A DNA stretch of 64,000 bases from Acanthacorydalis orientalis (Eukaryota > Arthropoda > Insecta > Megaloptera > Corydalidae): NCBI GenBank assembly GCA_034766995.1, contig CM068316.1, forward strand, positions 27,766,606-27,830,605. Direction: 5' to 3'. The notes under the pieces were generated by a model, which had not been told where the DNA came from, made no database searches, and saw only the letters and a program-made list of their open reading frames with translations. The position numbers and the translations under genes were made by a program. This document shows, piece by piece, positions 1-10,699 of the stretch (positions are counted from its first letter, which is position 1; every line of letters begins with the position of its first letter).

Positions 1-903
1 AAACGAGGCCGTACGAGCTGCCAAGACGAGCATCGCAGTGGTCGACCAGATGAGGTGACGACTCCAGAAATGGTGAAGAAAATCCACAAAGCGGTACTGG
101 ATGATCGTCGACTGAAAGTGCGCGAGGTAGCAGACATAGTAGGCATTTCAAAAAGTGCAGTACATCGCATATTATCTGAAAATTTGGACATGAGAAAGCT
201 GTGTGCAAGTTGGGTGCCGCGTTTGCTCACACTCGAGCAAAAACAGTGTCGTGAAGATGTTTCAATTGAGTGTTTAGCGAAGTTTCACAGCAACAAAGCA
301 GAATTTTTGCGCCGTTTCATAACCATGGATGAAACATGGGTCCATCACTTCACACGCGAGACAAAAGAACAACCAAAACAATGGACTGAAAAGGGAGAAC
401 CGGCTCCAAAGAAGGCGAAGACCGTTTCATCTGCAGGCAAGGTCATGGCGTCGGTTTTTTGGGATGCGCGTGGGATAATTTTCATTAACTATCTTGAAAA
501 AGGAAAAACTATCAACGGCGAGTATTATGCGAACTTATTGCAACTTTTGAGCGAAGAAATCAAGCAAAAACGGCCGCATTTGGCTAAGAAGAAAGTGTTG
601 TTTCATCAAGACAATGCACCAGCTCACAAATCCGTTATTACAATGGCCAAAATTAATGAATTAAAGTTTGAATTGCTACCTCATACACCCTATTCGTCAG
701 ATTTAGCCCCCTCGGATTATTTTCTGTTCCCAAACTTGAAAAAATGGCTCAGTGGTCAAAGATTTCCCAACGATGAAGAAGTGATGTCGGCAGTTAATGG
801 GTGTTTTGAGGAGCAAGACAGTTCTTATAAAAAGGGTATCGAACTTATTGAACATCGCTGGGAAATGTGTATAGAGCTGAAAGGAGATTATGTTGAAAAA
901 TAA
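1..903 (+). CDS. mariner transposase, partial at 5' end, frame open
   Basis: The protein is the DDD transposase that cuts and reinserts mariner DNA at TA sites. The frame is open from base 1 (starting [16 protein letters not shown]) to TAA at 901-903, so the true start lies outside the window. The visible order is the end of the first helix-turn-helix, a second one around [19 protein letters not shown] (121-177), the linker [11 protein letters not shown], then the catalytic domain. The three catalytic aspartates are in MDETWVHH (codon 328-330), HQDNAPAH (610-612) and SDLAPSDYF (715-717). The last two are 34 residues apart, the mariner D34D hallmark. It ends GDYVEK as the family usually does. 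It lacks two single codons present in copy M2, both in frame. YSPDLAP has become YSSDLAP. Activity cannot be judged without the missing N-terminus. Confidence 0.92.
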   Translation, partial: KRGRTSCQDEHRSGRPDEVTTPEMVKKIHKAVLDDRRLKVREVADIVGISKSAVHRILSENLDMRKLCASWVPRLLTLEQKQCREDVSIECLAKFHSNKAEFLRRFITMDETWVHHFTRETKEQPKQWTEKGEPAPKKAKTVSSAGKVMASVFWDARGIIFINYLEKGKTINGEYYANLLQLLSEEIKQKRPHLAKKKVLFHQDNAPAHKSVITMAKINELKFELLPHTPYSSDLAPSDYFLFPNLKKWLSGQRFPNDEEVMSAVNGCFEEQDSSYKKGIELIEHRWEMCIELKGDYVEK

Positions 904-968
904 ATATTTTTTTCCAAAATTTTTGTGTTTTCTTTGTTGGGTCGAGTAGTTTTGGAACCACCCTCGTA
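1..968 (+). mobile_element. mariner element, 5' end outside window (copy M1)
   Basis: This is the 3' three-quarters of a mariner transposon. It ends with the terminal inverted repeat whose last bases are CCACCCTCGTA at 968, and the next bases are TA, the expected target duplication. The sister copy at 22048-23345 shows that about 330 bp of this element lie to the left of the window. The insertion sits directly against a (TA)n array, which fits the TA target preference of mariner. The two copies differ at only a few positions by eye, so they are fairly young relatives. Confidence 0.9.
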
Positions 969-970
969 TA

Positions 971-1010
<40 letters not shown>

Positions 1011-1104
1011 TGTACATATATATATATATATATATAGATATATATCTATATATATATATATATATATATCTATCTATATATATATATATACATACATATA
1101 TATA

Positions 1105-1158
<54 letters not shown>

Positions 1159-1159
1159 C

Positions 1160-1212
<53 letters not shown>

Positions 1213-1248
1213 TACACATATACACATACATACATATATATATATATG

Positions 1249-1343
<95 letters not shown>

Positions 1344-1371
1344 AAATATATATGTATGAATGTGTGTATAT
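969..1371. repeat. long compound (TA)n / (CATA)n microsatellite
   Basis: About 400 bp of TA units interrupted by CATA, GATA and TATC steps. It begins exactly at the 3' end of mariner M1. Its long YIYIYI open frames on both strands are artefacts of the repeat. Confidence 0.95.
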
Positions 1372-1878
1372 AGCAACACTTGTAATATTAGGTTGTACAG
1401 TCTGTATGTCTAAATTTTAATATGCCTGTTTACAATGTTGACATGCATGTTCGTTTTTATTATAAATGTCATTTCAAACTGAAATACCAGTATTTTTCTG
1501 ACAACTAATATTTGAAACGTTCGTTTCAGAAAACACTAGTTGAGCAATTTTTAGTATCATGAATTTATCTTTTATTATGTATAAAAAAGTAATAACAATT
1601 TTCAACATATATTTTATATTCAATACAAAATATAGTCTGTAATTGGAAAGAAAAAATAATAAAATTAACATAATAAAAATTGCAATCTATATCACGGAGA
1701 TGTTGCAAAATGAAAGAATTATTTTCAAGCATTGATTAGAAATTCAAGGTAGATGATAATTTTAGAATAGAATATCTCATTATGATTAGCAAATTCGAAG
1801 TTATCACGTTAGATAAAAATAAGTACATTATAAAAGATATTATACAAAGGTAGAAAGCTATTGTAAAATAATTATATA
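1372..1878. other. AT-rich DNA, no feature seen
   Basis: No coding frame with recognisable motifs and no repeat structure seen. Confidence 0.6.
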
Positions 1879-3040
1879 CAGTATAGTCTCTTTTTATGTG
1901 GTAGATACGTTCCAAAGAAAACAGCATATAAAAAATCGCACAAAAAAGACATAACTTACGTTAAAAAATTAGGGATACGTGCCATAATTTTCTAAAACTG
2001 AATAAAATCAAAGCAATGAATTAAAATACAACCGAAATCACATAAAAAAAATTATGAAAATTAAGGAAAATGATAATGCTTAAAAATTCCTTCGAAAATG
2101 TGAAAGAAATTGATATAAAACTTAAAATAACTTTGTTTTAAAAACAATATTCATTCAATTTTATTGACAAGTAATTATTCTTTTAACATTTTTTCATCAG
2201 AATATCGTCACTATCTGATAATGTTCGGCAGCATTTGCGAACTAGTTCGAAATCACTTTCATCACTAGAAAAGAAAATCAGTGCATCAGATCTGCATGAT
2301 AAAGACAATAGTTCTTCACAAACAGAATTATCGTCAACTTCACCCTAATTCAATATTGATTTTTTTCTCCAACAATGTAATCAGTGATTAAACTTTGCGA
2401 TGATGATTCTACTAATTCTTTATGCAGTTCACGATATTCAGACATACAAATCTCCAGCACATGTTGAAATTTGAAAGCTTGTTCAGAATTTGTGTCATTA
2501 ACAAGAAAATATTTTTCCAATTTACGGGCAAGTTGAAGACTTACTCGAACTATATTTTTAATGAGGAGAATATGTTTTTCTTTCGCTTAACTATCTTTTT
2601 CTGGATCTTAGTCGATATCTAAATTATACCAATAATATCATCATTTAAGGCACGATCCACAAGCAATTCTTCGACATTAATTTGAATAAAGGTATCAAAA
2701 CCTTTTCTACCAATTTTGTGTACCAAAGTAATAATTTCAGCTGATAATGTCGATGTTTGAATGCTTGCACTATTTGCAACACATCCAGGTCAAGCTGCTT
2801 TTAACGTTTGTGATCTTATTTCAGCGATAGCAGGTACAACATGATTTAAACAGTCCAAAATAGAAAAGTTTAAATTAAAAAATATAAATTTAAAAAAATA
2901 TAATAATTCCAATTTAAAATTCTTTAGACGATGTAGCTTATACATGTATATAAAACGAGTAAACCTCGAATTTGCATGAAATATGCACCGCAAAACTTCA
3001 AAACCGCATTAATAAGATACGCATAAAAACAGATTCAACT
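1879..3040 (-). mobile_element. pogo/Tigger-like deletion derivative (copy T1)
   Basis: The left end reads TA then CAGTATAGTCTC and matches the far end of copy T2 (CAGTCAAGTCTATGCGG, read inward from 44204), including the shared run AAAAAAGACATAACTT. The right end (GCACCGCAAAACTTC... to about 3040) matches the start of T2 at 43175. Both copies join the same short 5' segment directly to the transposase C-terminal region, so they descend from one internally deleted parent. CAGT termini flanked by TA are typical of pogo/Tigger elements. The right boundary is approximate because that end is eroded. Confidence 0.7.
2180..2857 (-). pseudogene. Tigger/pogo-like transposase, C-terminal remnant
   Basis: Reading the minus strand from about 2857, the translation starts DCLNHVVPAIAEIRSQTLKA and continues with frameshifts and stops through a region equivalent to FKFQRELNNYMSEYRKLHK in copy T2. 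This tail, following the DDE domain, resembles the C-terminus of Tigger/Jerky-type transposases (my recognition, not a search). The DNA-binding and catalytic domains are absent, so it cannot be functional. It matters mainly because its 5' breakpoint is shared with T2. Confidence 0.55.
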
Positions 3041-3504
3041 ATATTTTATTTAAAAAAATTGAAATGATGAATAAATATAGCTCATAAACTAAACAGAAAA
3101 CAATCTAGTCGACACAGTTTTACACTGCGATTATTCATTAATAAATATTTGAAATATTTTTTAAGAAAATAAATTTACCATAAATTGTATTACAAAAAGA
3201 GATTAGAATTCTTGAAACAATTTCACTGAATTGTTGACAACAATTTGAAACTATAAAGGTACCTTATTTTTTTTAAAAAAAATACATGAAATAATTAATT
3301 AAATTAAATAATAATTATTATATGTCGCTTAATCAGATAAGAAAAACAGCTGAAGTAGTACTTTTAACACTCTCTAATCAGTTACAAAAAAAATCGTAAT
3401 TTCCTTTAATAGAACGCAGGACAATGCACATTTTTATAAATGCGCCAAAGAATATTATTTGTAAATTTATCGAGAATCCTGTTGTCCTTATATTTTCATT
3501 GTCT
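3041..3504. other. AT-rich DNA, no feature seen
   Basis: Homopolymer-rich, no coding or repeat signal recognised. Confidence 0.6.
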
Positions 3505-3670
3505 TAAGCCGGAGACACACATTCGATATTAGCCGAATGCTGAATATTTGTCTTTCGACAAGTATTGAATCAGTAAAGCCGGCTGCACATTCGCCACTAT
3601 TCGCCGAACACCGAGCAAAATTTAGCTGAGCGCCGAATGTATGGATGGATCTGGAAATACGAATGCTTAA

Positions 3671-4687
3671 CACATTGCGGACCAGCAGTTTTATTGCTAG
3701 CTTTACCCAGTGGCCAGCTATGTTTTTGGTGAATGAATACAAAAAAGCTTTTACATAAATTTTAAAGCCACGCTTTAAAATTAAATACCCATTGCATTTT
3801 GAAGTTATTTATTACATATTCTTACAAGCTAATATATTTTTGAAGTATGATACTTTGTAAAACACTCTGTAATATGAAGTGGAACTAAACAAAGCTGGCA
3901 AATGTAACGTGTTTCTCTTCTCTTACCGTTACTTTTACATACTTTGCAAACTTTAGTAGGATATTTCTTTTTGTCTGAAGATGGAATTAGCACAGGAACG
4001 TGCTGCTTCATGTTACCTGACAATCTTTACGGATGATCCTTCTGGGGATCTCTCGCACTTCTAACATTTGATGGACCACGATCACTGAATTTTAGATCTG
4101 CTGATTTATCTGATTCGGATAAGATCCACTCTGTTGCTACAGTGAAAAGAAAATCCTTATATCTTATTTGGCTTTATGGATTGAGCGCTTGATCAATCCT
4201 GACTGAATTAAATAGTCCACAATTAATCAAGTAAAGCATTACTTTCTTGGCCCATTTAAGTGTTTTCCTAAAGATACTACATGTTGAAAGATATTAGTCG
4301 GTAAAATCAACACCTTTCATATAGTTGTTATACTGTACAATGGATACTGGCTTTTTAATTTCCTCTCCAGTTCGCCAATTTGTCTTTCCTGTTGCACAAG
4401 AGGAGGCATCATGAATAGTTGAAATCATTCGAACTACTCTTTTATCCCGCCAAACCAATAATAAGATGTCATCTTTTTTCGGAAGACTATTTCACCTCTT
4501 TTGAGCGCAGATGCTAGAGACTAATCACTTTTAATTCCAAATGGAACTTATAACCTCAGCGGCGAATGCGTTTTCCATTACACTGCTCCATTCTAAATGA
4601 CAACAACGCAAATACGAGAATTCTCGTGATTGGCCACAAGCTCTAGCACAGAAAACACGAGAATTCTCGTAATCCGTCCGCAATGTG
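3671..4687 (-). mobile_element. piggyBac-like element, internally deleted, TTAA duplications intact
   Basis: The element starts CACATTGCGGACC at 3671 and ends GTCCGCAATGTG at 4687, an inverted repeat of about 13 bp. It is flanked on both sides by TTAA (3667-3670 and 4688-4691), the piggyBac target. At 1017 bp it is under half the usual length. Further inside the right end are two ACGAGAATTCTCGT-like palindromes (about 4615-4671). It interrupts repeat X, so it is the younger insertion of the two. Confidence 0.85.
3829..4503 (-). pseudogene. piggyBac transposase, C-terminal half, broken
   Basis: On the minus strand, one frame gives KKDDILLLVWRDKRVVRMIST (about 4480-4418) and then YNNYMKGVDFTD (about 4336-4301). 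These are the conserved W-x-D-K-x-V and YN-xx-M-x-GVD blocks of the piggyBac DDE domain. A stop follows in the D-Q-position block and more stops come later. The final frame (4023-3829) carries the C-terminal cysteine-rich domain, CKVCKSNGKRRETRYICQLC followed by PLHITECFTKYH. A one-base shift upstream of KKDDI and the missing N-terminal half show it is dead. Homologous tails occur in piggyBac elements and PGBD-type genes. Confidence 0.85.
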
Positions 4688-4810
4688 TTAAGTGAATGCT
4701 CGGTATTCGCTGTTCCCATCCGCTGTCGGTCTATTGTCACGGATCAAAGGAACGAGCATCTGCATATTGTGAAAGATGCACATCATCTACACATTCGGCG
4801 TATTTGTTCA

Positions 4811-5220
4811 ATGACGATATGCACATCTGGGACATTTATTATGAAACTTTAGTTATTGAATTTACATTTATATTTATTTATGAATTTATTTCATTTGAAA
4901 TCTTCATAGTAGCTTGGAAATTTCAGTTTTAAAATTGACTTACTGTACGTACAATTACATCTAAAGCAATTCAAAAATTGGGAAAAATCCTGCCTTTCTT
5001 CAAAAGGATTAGATCTCATAAACTGTTTTATATTATTCAATATCATAAGATCCGAAAATATTTTAATTTATTGTTGTAAATTAATAGTTTTGAACCTTTA
5101 GTATTGGAACAAAAGAAATTTAAAATGTGTAACATATGGAATTGTAATTGTAATGCCTAACGACATATAAATCGGCCACGCTATGTGCTTAGCGAATAGT
5201 CTCCAGATATCGATACTTGT

Positions 5221-5224
<4 letters not shown>
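4811..5224. other. AT-rich DNA, no feature seen
   Basis: No coding or repeat structure recognised. Confidence 0.55.

Positions 5225-5279
<55 letters not shown>
5225..5279. repeat. (TA)n microsatellite
   Basis: Uninterrupted TA units. Confidence 0.95.
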
Positions 5280-5284
<5 letters not shown>

Positions 5285-5598
5285 TTATAGCTGAAGTGTG
5301 CCATGTGCTATGTATTGTTATTACTCGTTTATCTCACCAAGTTAACACTAAAGCATTAGATTTCCTAAAACAAACACTTTATCAGTTTAAGATTTTGTAG
5401 ATCTTCAGGTTGATTGGTAATTAATGTTTCACTTAAATAGCGTTTTTTTGTTCATAAATTCTCGAGAAAAGAAAAGATTAGTATAAAAACTATCTGTTAG
5501 TATAAAATCGTTGTCCAAACTGTCTTGACATTGGACCTACTAGAATAAAAGCGTTGACGAGTCACACTGAACATAGAACGACAGAGTCAGTGTACATG
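5280..5598. other. AT-rich DNA, no feature seen
   Basis: No coding or repeat structure recognised between the two TA arrays. Confidence 0.5.

Positions 5599-5688
<90 letters not shown>
5599..5688. repeat. (TA)n microsatellite abutting mariner M3
   Basis: Uninterrupted TA units ending 4 bp before the inverted repeat of the mariner at 5693. Confidence 0.95.
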
Positions 5689-5692
<4 letters not shown>

Positions 5693-6974
5693 GGTAACCA
5701 AGAAAGTTCTGTCGTTTTTGAATTGAGAAAAAAACACTTGTGTATTTTTGCATAAAATAACTTTATTCATCAAAATATCCTTCGTATTAAACAACCCTTC
5801 CCAGCGAGAAGATAATTTATCAATTCCATTTTTAAAAAACTTATTATTTTTATTTTCAAAAGAATGTACACACCTCTATTTTTAATTCTTCTTCATTATT
5901 AAACTGTTTACCTCGCATATGATTGTCCAAAGATAAAAATTGGTAATAATCTGATGGAGATGTGTCTGGTGAATACGGGAAGTAGGGGAGGATCTCCCAC
6001 CCTAAATTCATAATTTTGTTCTAGTCTCTACTGCAAGGTGTGGTCGTGTGTTATATGGCAAAAATAAAACTTTTTTACGATTTACAATTGCTGGCTGTTT
6101 TTGTTGTAATGCATCGTATACTCGTTGGAGATATTCACTATAAATGTTTGGCGTTAGGGTTTGACCCACTCACATATATTCATGGTGAACAATTTCTTTT
6201 GAAGTCCAGAAAACACAGAGAAGAAGTTTTCGTGGTGATAAATTTCATTTGTGACTTTGTGGGACAGGATCACCTAATAAAACTCAGCGGCGAGTACATT
6301 TATGGTTGAAATAAATAATCCATTTTTCAACAGTGGTCGAAATTTGATTCAAAAAGTTCTCTGATTTTAGACGCAAAATAAGAGTTATACAGATTGTAAG
6401 ACGCTGTAATTTATTATTGGAAGTTAATTCGTATGGTACCCATTTACTTAATTTCCACCTCTTTCCTGTTTTGTGTAAATGCTTCCGTATTGTTTCGACA
6501 CTTATTTTGAACAATTCTGCAAACTGTTGACACATTAAACTGGAACTTGTTTCAATCATTGTCTCCGATCCGTCGATATTTAAATTTGATGGTCTGCCCG
6601 ATCTGGTCTCATCTTTAATGGATTCATCCCCGGCAGAAAATTTTTAAACCATCTCTGGGCCGTTCTTGATGTAACTATATTTTCTCCAAACGCAGTACAA
6701 TTTTTTTTGCAGTTTCTGTAGCGTTAGTCTCAAGCTTAAATTCATAAAGCAAACACGCATACTACACTATTTCTCACATACATTTTTAAGGGTTAGAATT
6801 ATTGTTTAAATTAAAGTGAACAGTTCAAGATTCATTCACCAATTAACAGTAAAACACATGCTTATATAACTGATAAACAATTCTTGGAATTTTATCTAAT
6901 AACAAGTGTTTTATCTGATAATAATTCTTGGAATTATTGTATGTTATAACAACGACAGAACTTTCTTGGTTGCC
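5693..6974 (-). mobile_element. degenerate full-length mariner (M3)
   Basis: Terminal inverted repeats GGTAACCAAGAAAGTTCTGTCG (from 5693) and its near-exact reverse complement ending GGTTGCC at 6974 bound 1282 bp, the usual mariner size. TA follows the right end at 6975; the left TA has become CA. The internal transposase runs on the minus strand. Its terminal repeats differ from those of M1/M2, so this is another mariner subfamily. Confidence 0.85.
5755..6760 (-). pseudogene. mariner transposase, degenerate (M3)
   Basis: Reading down the minus strand across several frameshifts gives LYEFKLETNATETAKK, then RTAQRWFKNF, DESIKDETRSGRPSNL, then one long frame with MCQQFAELFKISVETIRKHL and WVPYELT (6559-6284). 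The first catalytic block survives only as VEKWIIYFN. The second, normally LQDNARPH, is LPYNTRPH, so that aspartate is lost. The third, YSPDTSPSDYY, is intact. Stops and shifts separate every block. The KLSKWVPYEL and EKWIIY wording places it nearer the mellifera/cecropia-type mariners than M1/M2. Confidence 0.8.
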
Positions 6975-7144
6975 TAATATATAATGTATTCACGGTCGAA
7001 AAAATAAATTTTCAAATAAACTTCTTTACATTTATTATTTAATTACTTAATTTAACGTGAGTTATTTAATTTCAAAAAGGAGTGGTGTAATGAAAGTGTG
7101 TGTCGTCGTTCCCATACTTGTTCCCATAAGGAACTGATGCTCAG

Positions 7145-7863
7145 TTAAGAGGACCCGGTGGTCTAGAATTTTCGAAAAATCGATTTTTTTCTCGAAAGTA
7201 TAGTATCTTAAAAATATACTGTTAAAATTTGATGACGAAATTCCGAGTATTTCAGGATCTACAGCCCATTAGAAGGTCAGGTCAGTTTCTTGAGAATATA
7301 TTTGCTTGAAACTTTAAACGCGTTTATCTCGAAACTACTTTTTTTCGTCTTGCGGGGGCCAGAAAAAAAAAACTACTTGACCGATTTGTCTGAAATTTTA
7401 ATATGTTAAATTTTTTAAAAACTATTAGTTTTAATTGTTAAAACTAATAGTTTCCGTAAAATATTTATATTTTTTTTAATAACAAAACATTCAAAAATAC
7501 TGGTCGTTTTCAAAATTGTACTTTTGACTACGCGCCATTTTGTCAAATTTTTTTTTTTATTCTACTTCCTGCGATAGCTATACTTATACTAATTAAAAAT
7601 TCGTCAATTGTTTTATTTCAGATCAGAGGGGGAGATAAATCATCATTCACCACGCAATTCCATTTTTTTAGAGAGGGAGACTTCAGCATCATTTTTCTAA
7701 TTTAAAAAAAAAATTTTTTTGTCTTTATTTTCATTTTTGTGTAGTTTATTAGTAATAAAATAAGTGTAAAAAAATTTGAAAGCATTATTCATTACCCTCA
7801 TATAGAAAAATTTTTTTTAAAATAGCTTAAATTTTAGGCCGCTAGACCACCGGGTCCCCTTAA
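7145..7863. mobile_element. 711-bp non-coding TTAA-flanked MITE
   Basis: TTAA (7145-7148) is followed by GAGGACCCGGTGGTCTAG; the far end is CTAGACCACCGGGTCCCC then TTAA (7860-7863). The two 18-bp ends are inverted repeats with one mismatch. The interior (7149-7859) has no plausible protein. A TTAA duplication points to mobilisation by a piggyBac-type enzyme, but its termini differ from the CACATTG ends of the piggyBac at 3671, so a different partner is implied. Confidence 0.75.
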
Positions 7864-8195
7864 ATACGCATATGTGTACACCTGTGCTTGCGGGTGCTCA
7901 CCACTCGGAAAACACATCGGCGAACAGCATTCGGCAAATAGCCAAATGTGTGGAGCCGGTTTAAGTGTTTGACAAGTGGCGAGCAGACGCAAGCAAACGT
8001 ATACACAAATGCATATTTCGCCGAGCATCGATTTCTTCACAATACACAAACGTTCGTTCTCTTTGATTTGGGAAAAAATACTGACAGCAAATGGAAACGG
8101 TGAGTAACGACTAATAACAAACACTTGCTTTGCGCAGATCCATCTACACTACTGGGCATTCGACGAATACCGAATGTATGGCGCCGTCTTTTTGT
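7864..8195 (-). repeat. repeat family X, copy 2 (inverted)
   Basis: The reverse complement shares with 3505-4810 the block around GATGGATCTG and the CATTTGCTGTC... ATCAAAG... TATTGTGAA block. It carries the same motif family (CGAATACCGAATGTATGGCGCC near 8164-8186, GGCAAATAGCC near 7933). It lacks the piggyBac. It lies between the TTAA MITE and the double palindrome. Confidence 0.5.
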
Positions 8196-8197
8196 TC

Positions 8198-8233
8198 ATC
8201 GTTTATTGTATGTTTCAACATACAATAAACGAT
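8198..8233. repeat. perfect palindrome, 17-bp arms
   Basis: Arms 8198-8214 and 8217-8233 are exact reverse complements around a 2-base centre TC. The outer end abuts repeat X. Confidence 0.95.
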
Positions 8234-8299
8234 ACTTTTTCTAAATCTATTCAAACATCTCTATTCATAGAGATGTTTGAATAGATTTAGAAAAAGTAT
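8232..8299. repeat. perfect palindrome, 33-bp arms
   Basis: Arms 8232-8264 and 8267-8299 are exact reverse complements around the same 2-base centre TC. It overlaps the preceding palindrome by two bases (AT), so the two hairpins stand back to back. Confidence 0.95.
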
Positions 8300-10614
8300 G
8301 GTAAGTGGATGTACGTCATCGACTGAGTGCAACGCACATGAGTAGAATTCACAATATTTTGTTAACGTATTAAGATATTTCAGCTGAAATAGCGGTGATG
8401 TTATCATGTCTACTGCATAATTTGAAATTATTGAAAATAACAAATATAAACGTTTAAAGGGTTGTTTTTGACTATTTAATGCTTCACGGCACGACAAAAT
8501 TCATGCGAATATGAACCAAAGAAAATAATTATTGGTGAATGATATTCATCATCTTTATCATTTCTAAATAACAATATTACGACACTCGTACGAAATTAAC
8601 ATTTAAATTTCATTTACAATATTGAATGAAAAGTATTCATGCGTATAATATTTCATGTAATATTACATTTTCAATATTTTTCAAATTTCCGCTTCCTACC
8701 ATACAATGCCCAGCATTACCGTATTTTCTGAAGCTCTGAATTTTTTTTGAATCTGGAAAACTTTTTTAATACACAATCATTCATAGCGAATGAAAATACT
8801 AAAAGAATGGAAAATCTGTCCAATACTTCTTTATGAAAACAACTAATTTATTTATAAATAAATTTGTTTATTTACTCACTTAAATAAATATTTCTGTTTT
8901 CTACAGCCATTTTTAACATTATGGTTTCATTTTAAAATAAATTAATCCTTAGTAAATAATCTTCAATAAATTAAGTTCATTAAAGAATAAAGATTCCAAG
9001 TTTTAAAAACCTCCAAAGACAATAATATTTTGTAAGAACTAGAATAAATGATAATCTAATCAAACTGTATCTGAAAAAGTAGGAAAGATGAATAAGAATT
9101 CTGATGATTTCTTTGTTTCCAATGTGTCTGCATTGAATTGTACAGATAACTGTTGTTATAAATCAAATATTGGATGACTAAACTTAGACTTCCACATGAA
9201 AGTATTAAGAAACCACAAAATTAAAAAAAAATATTATCCGCCATTTAGTATTATAGTTCAATTGTATTTTAGTATCGAATTGAATTAAAATACTAAATTA
9301 AAAATAGCATGACTTTTCTTAACCCCAGCGCCCTCTTTATTAAAAGGAGGCGCAATGATTCAATTTATGCTTCCAAATGGAACTATTAACTTCCATGTGG
9401 AAGCCTAAATTGAATCACCTATATATTATCCAAAACTGTTTTTTTGTCTTGAATTATTTGCTTCAATTGGTGTAATTGTGATGAAATTGTTTCAATAGCA
9501 TATATCAATTTAAAAAATATTACGCGAAATTATTAAACATGGCGAAATTTTATCAAATGATCAATTCGTGAATTTGTCTCCAATAAATTTTAACCTAGAT
9601 AGCCGATCGTGTTTTGTAAGACAAGTCAAAATTGTCCCATTTGAACTTTACAAGCCCTTTTCTAGCGATTTCTTCAGTTACTGTTCACTTTCTGTACTCC
9701 TCACAAAACGTTTTGTGGTATCTGAAAAATCTAATCCTTTTCAAACTCGAATAAGATCATATGTTGAAAATTCAATTTGATCGCAATCGTTTTCAATTAT
9801 AAATAATTTAACAAAAATGGATTAAAACAAATTTACATTTAAATTACATCTGTTATCATAACCTTTAAGTGCTCACAGGTAAATTCTTCGAAAGTATAAC
9901 CCATTCTTCGAATATGACCTGAATTAATTATACAAAATAGCAAAAGTTTTATCATATAGAAGTTACATTTTCAAAGAAGAGTTTTTTCAAACAACTTTCC
10001 GGATACATCTTTCTAACTATGTACAATGACTACATTTGTATAATAGTGTCGTTCCAATTAGAGGATTATAACAACACTTACTGGAAATCGGAAAAAACTT
10101 TTCCAAATATCAATGAAAATTTAAAAATAAATGAAGAAAATAACTTTTCTAGTGACTCTAAAAGGAAATTGGCTGACGTACTCGTATAGTCAGAGGGAAG
10201 GAATATATAAGAGCTTATATTATTGATTATATATTTGTTATAAAAAAGATAACGTTTTCGAATTTAAAAATGAACATTTTTACACAATTAAATATATAAT
10301 ACTATAATATATCGTGTTCGACCACAAACACTAATAGTACATTTAAATACTTACTTCTTATATATTAATTATTAATTGAATGAATTAATGTATACTTTTC
10401 ATTTTCATCTCTAATATACAAAAATATGTTTGCACTAGTAAATTTTCTCTAAGCTTTAAACGTTTAATTACTAATATTTATAAAAATAAATAAAATGTTT
10501 TACAAATTACAAGTTGTTTTTTTTAAAAAAATATAAATCATAAACTTCAAGGTACATATAAAATAGATTTATTTTTTGTCTGATAGTTTCTAACAATATC
10601 ACATTAATATATCG

Positions 10615-10618
<4 letters not shown>
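8300..10618. other. AT-rich DNA, one hairpin only
   Basis: Apart from the inverted repeat at 9356-9417 I see no gene, transposase motif or tandem structure here. Confidence 0.5.
9356..9417. repeat. inverted repeat, 27-bp arms
   Basis: TGATTCAATTTATGCTTCCA... (9356-9382) pairs with 9391-9417 with two mismatches across an 8-base loop. Just upstream GCGCCCTCTTT and AAAGGAGGCGC (about 9329-9353) form a second imperfect hairpin. This may be a tiny MITE remnant. Confidence 0.7.
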
Positions 10619-10683
<65 letters not shown>

Positions 10684-10699
10684 TGATACGAGCCCCTCC

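Larger units (their letters stand above)
3505..4810 (+). repeat. repeat family X, copy 1, split by piggyBac
   Basis: GC-richer DNA on both sides of the piggyBac remnant (3505-3666 and 4692-about 4810) carries repeated motifs such as CACATTCG, GCCGAATGCTG and GCCGAATGTATGG. The right part (CTGTTCCCATCCGCTGTC... ATCAAAGGAACGA... TATTGTGAA) matches the reverse complement of 8025-8105, and GATGGATCTG near 3648 matches the reverse complement near 8143. The subterminal-repeat look suggests a non-autonomous DNA transposon, possibly hAT-like; the family is not certain. Confidence 0.5.

Noticed and set aside
703..1379. Long YIYIYI open frames on both strands
   Set aside because: They are translations of TA microsatellite; stop-free by composition. 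The same holds for similar frames at 39.2-39.6, 43.0-43.3, 49.6-49.8, 51.3-51.5 and 61.4-61.6 kb.
6040..6309. 89-codon plus-strand frame
   Set aside because: Antisense to mariner M3 pseudogene.
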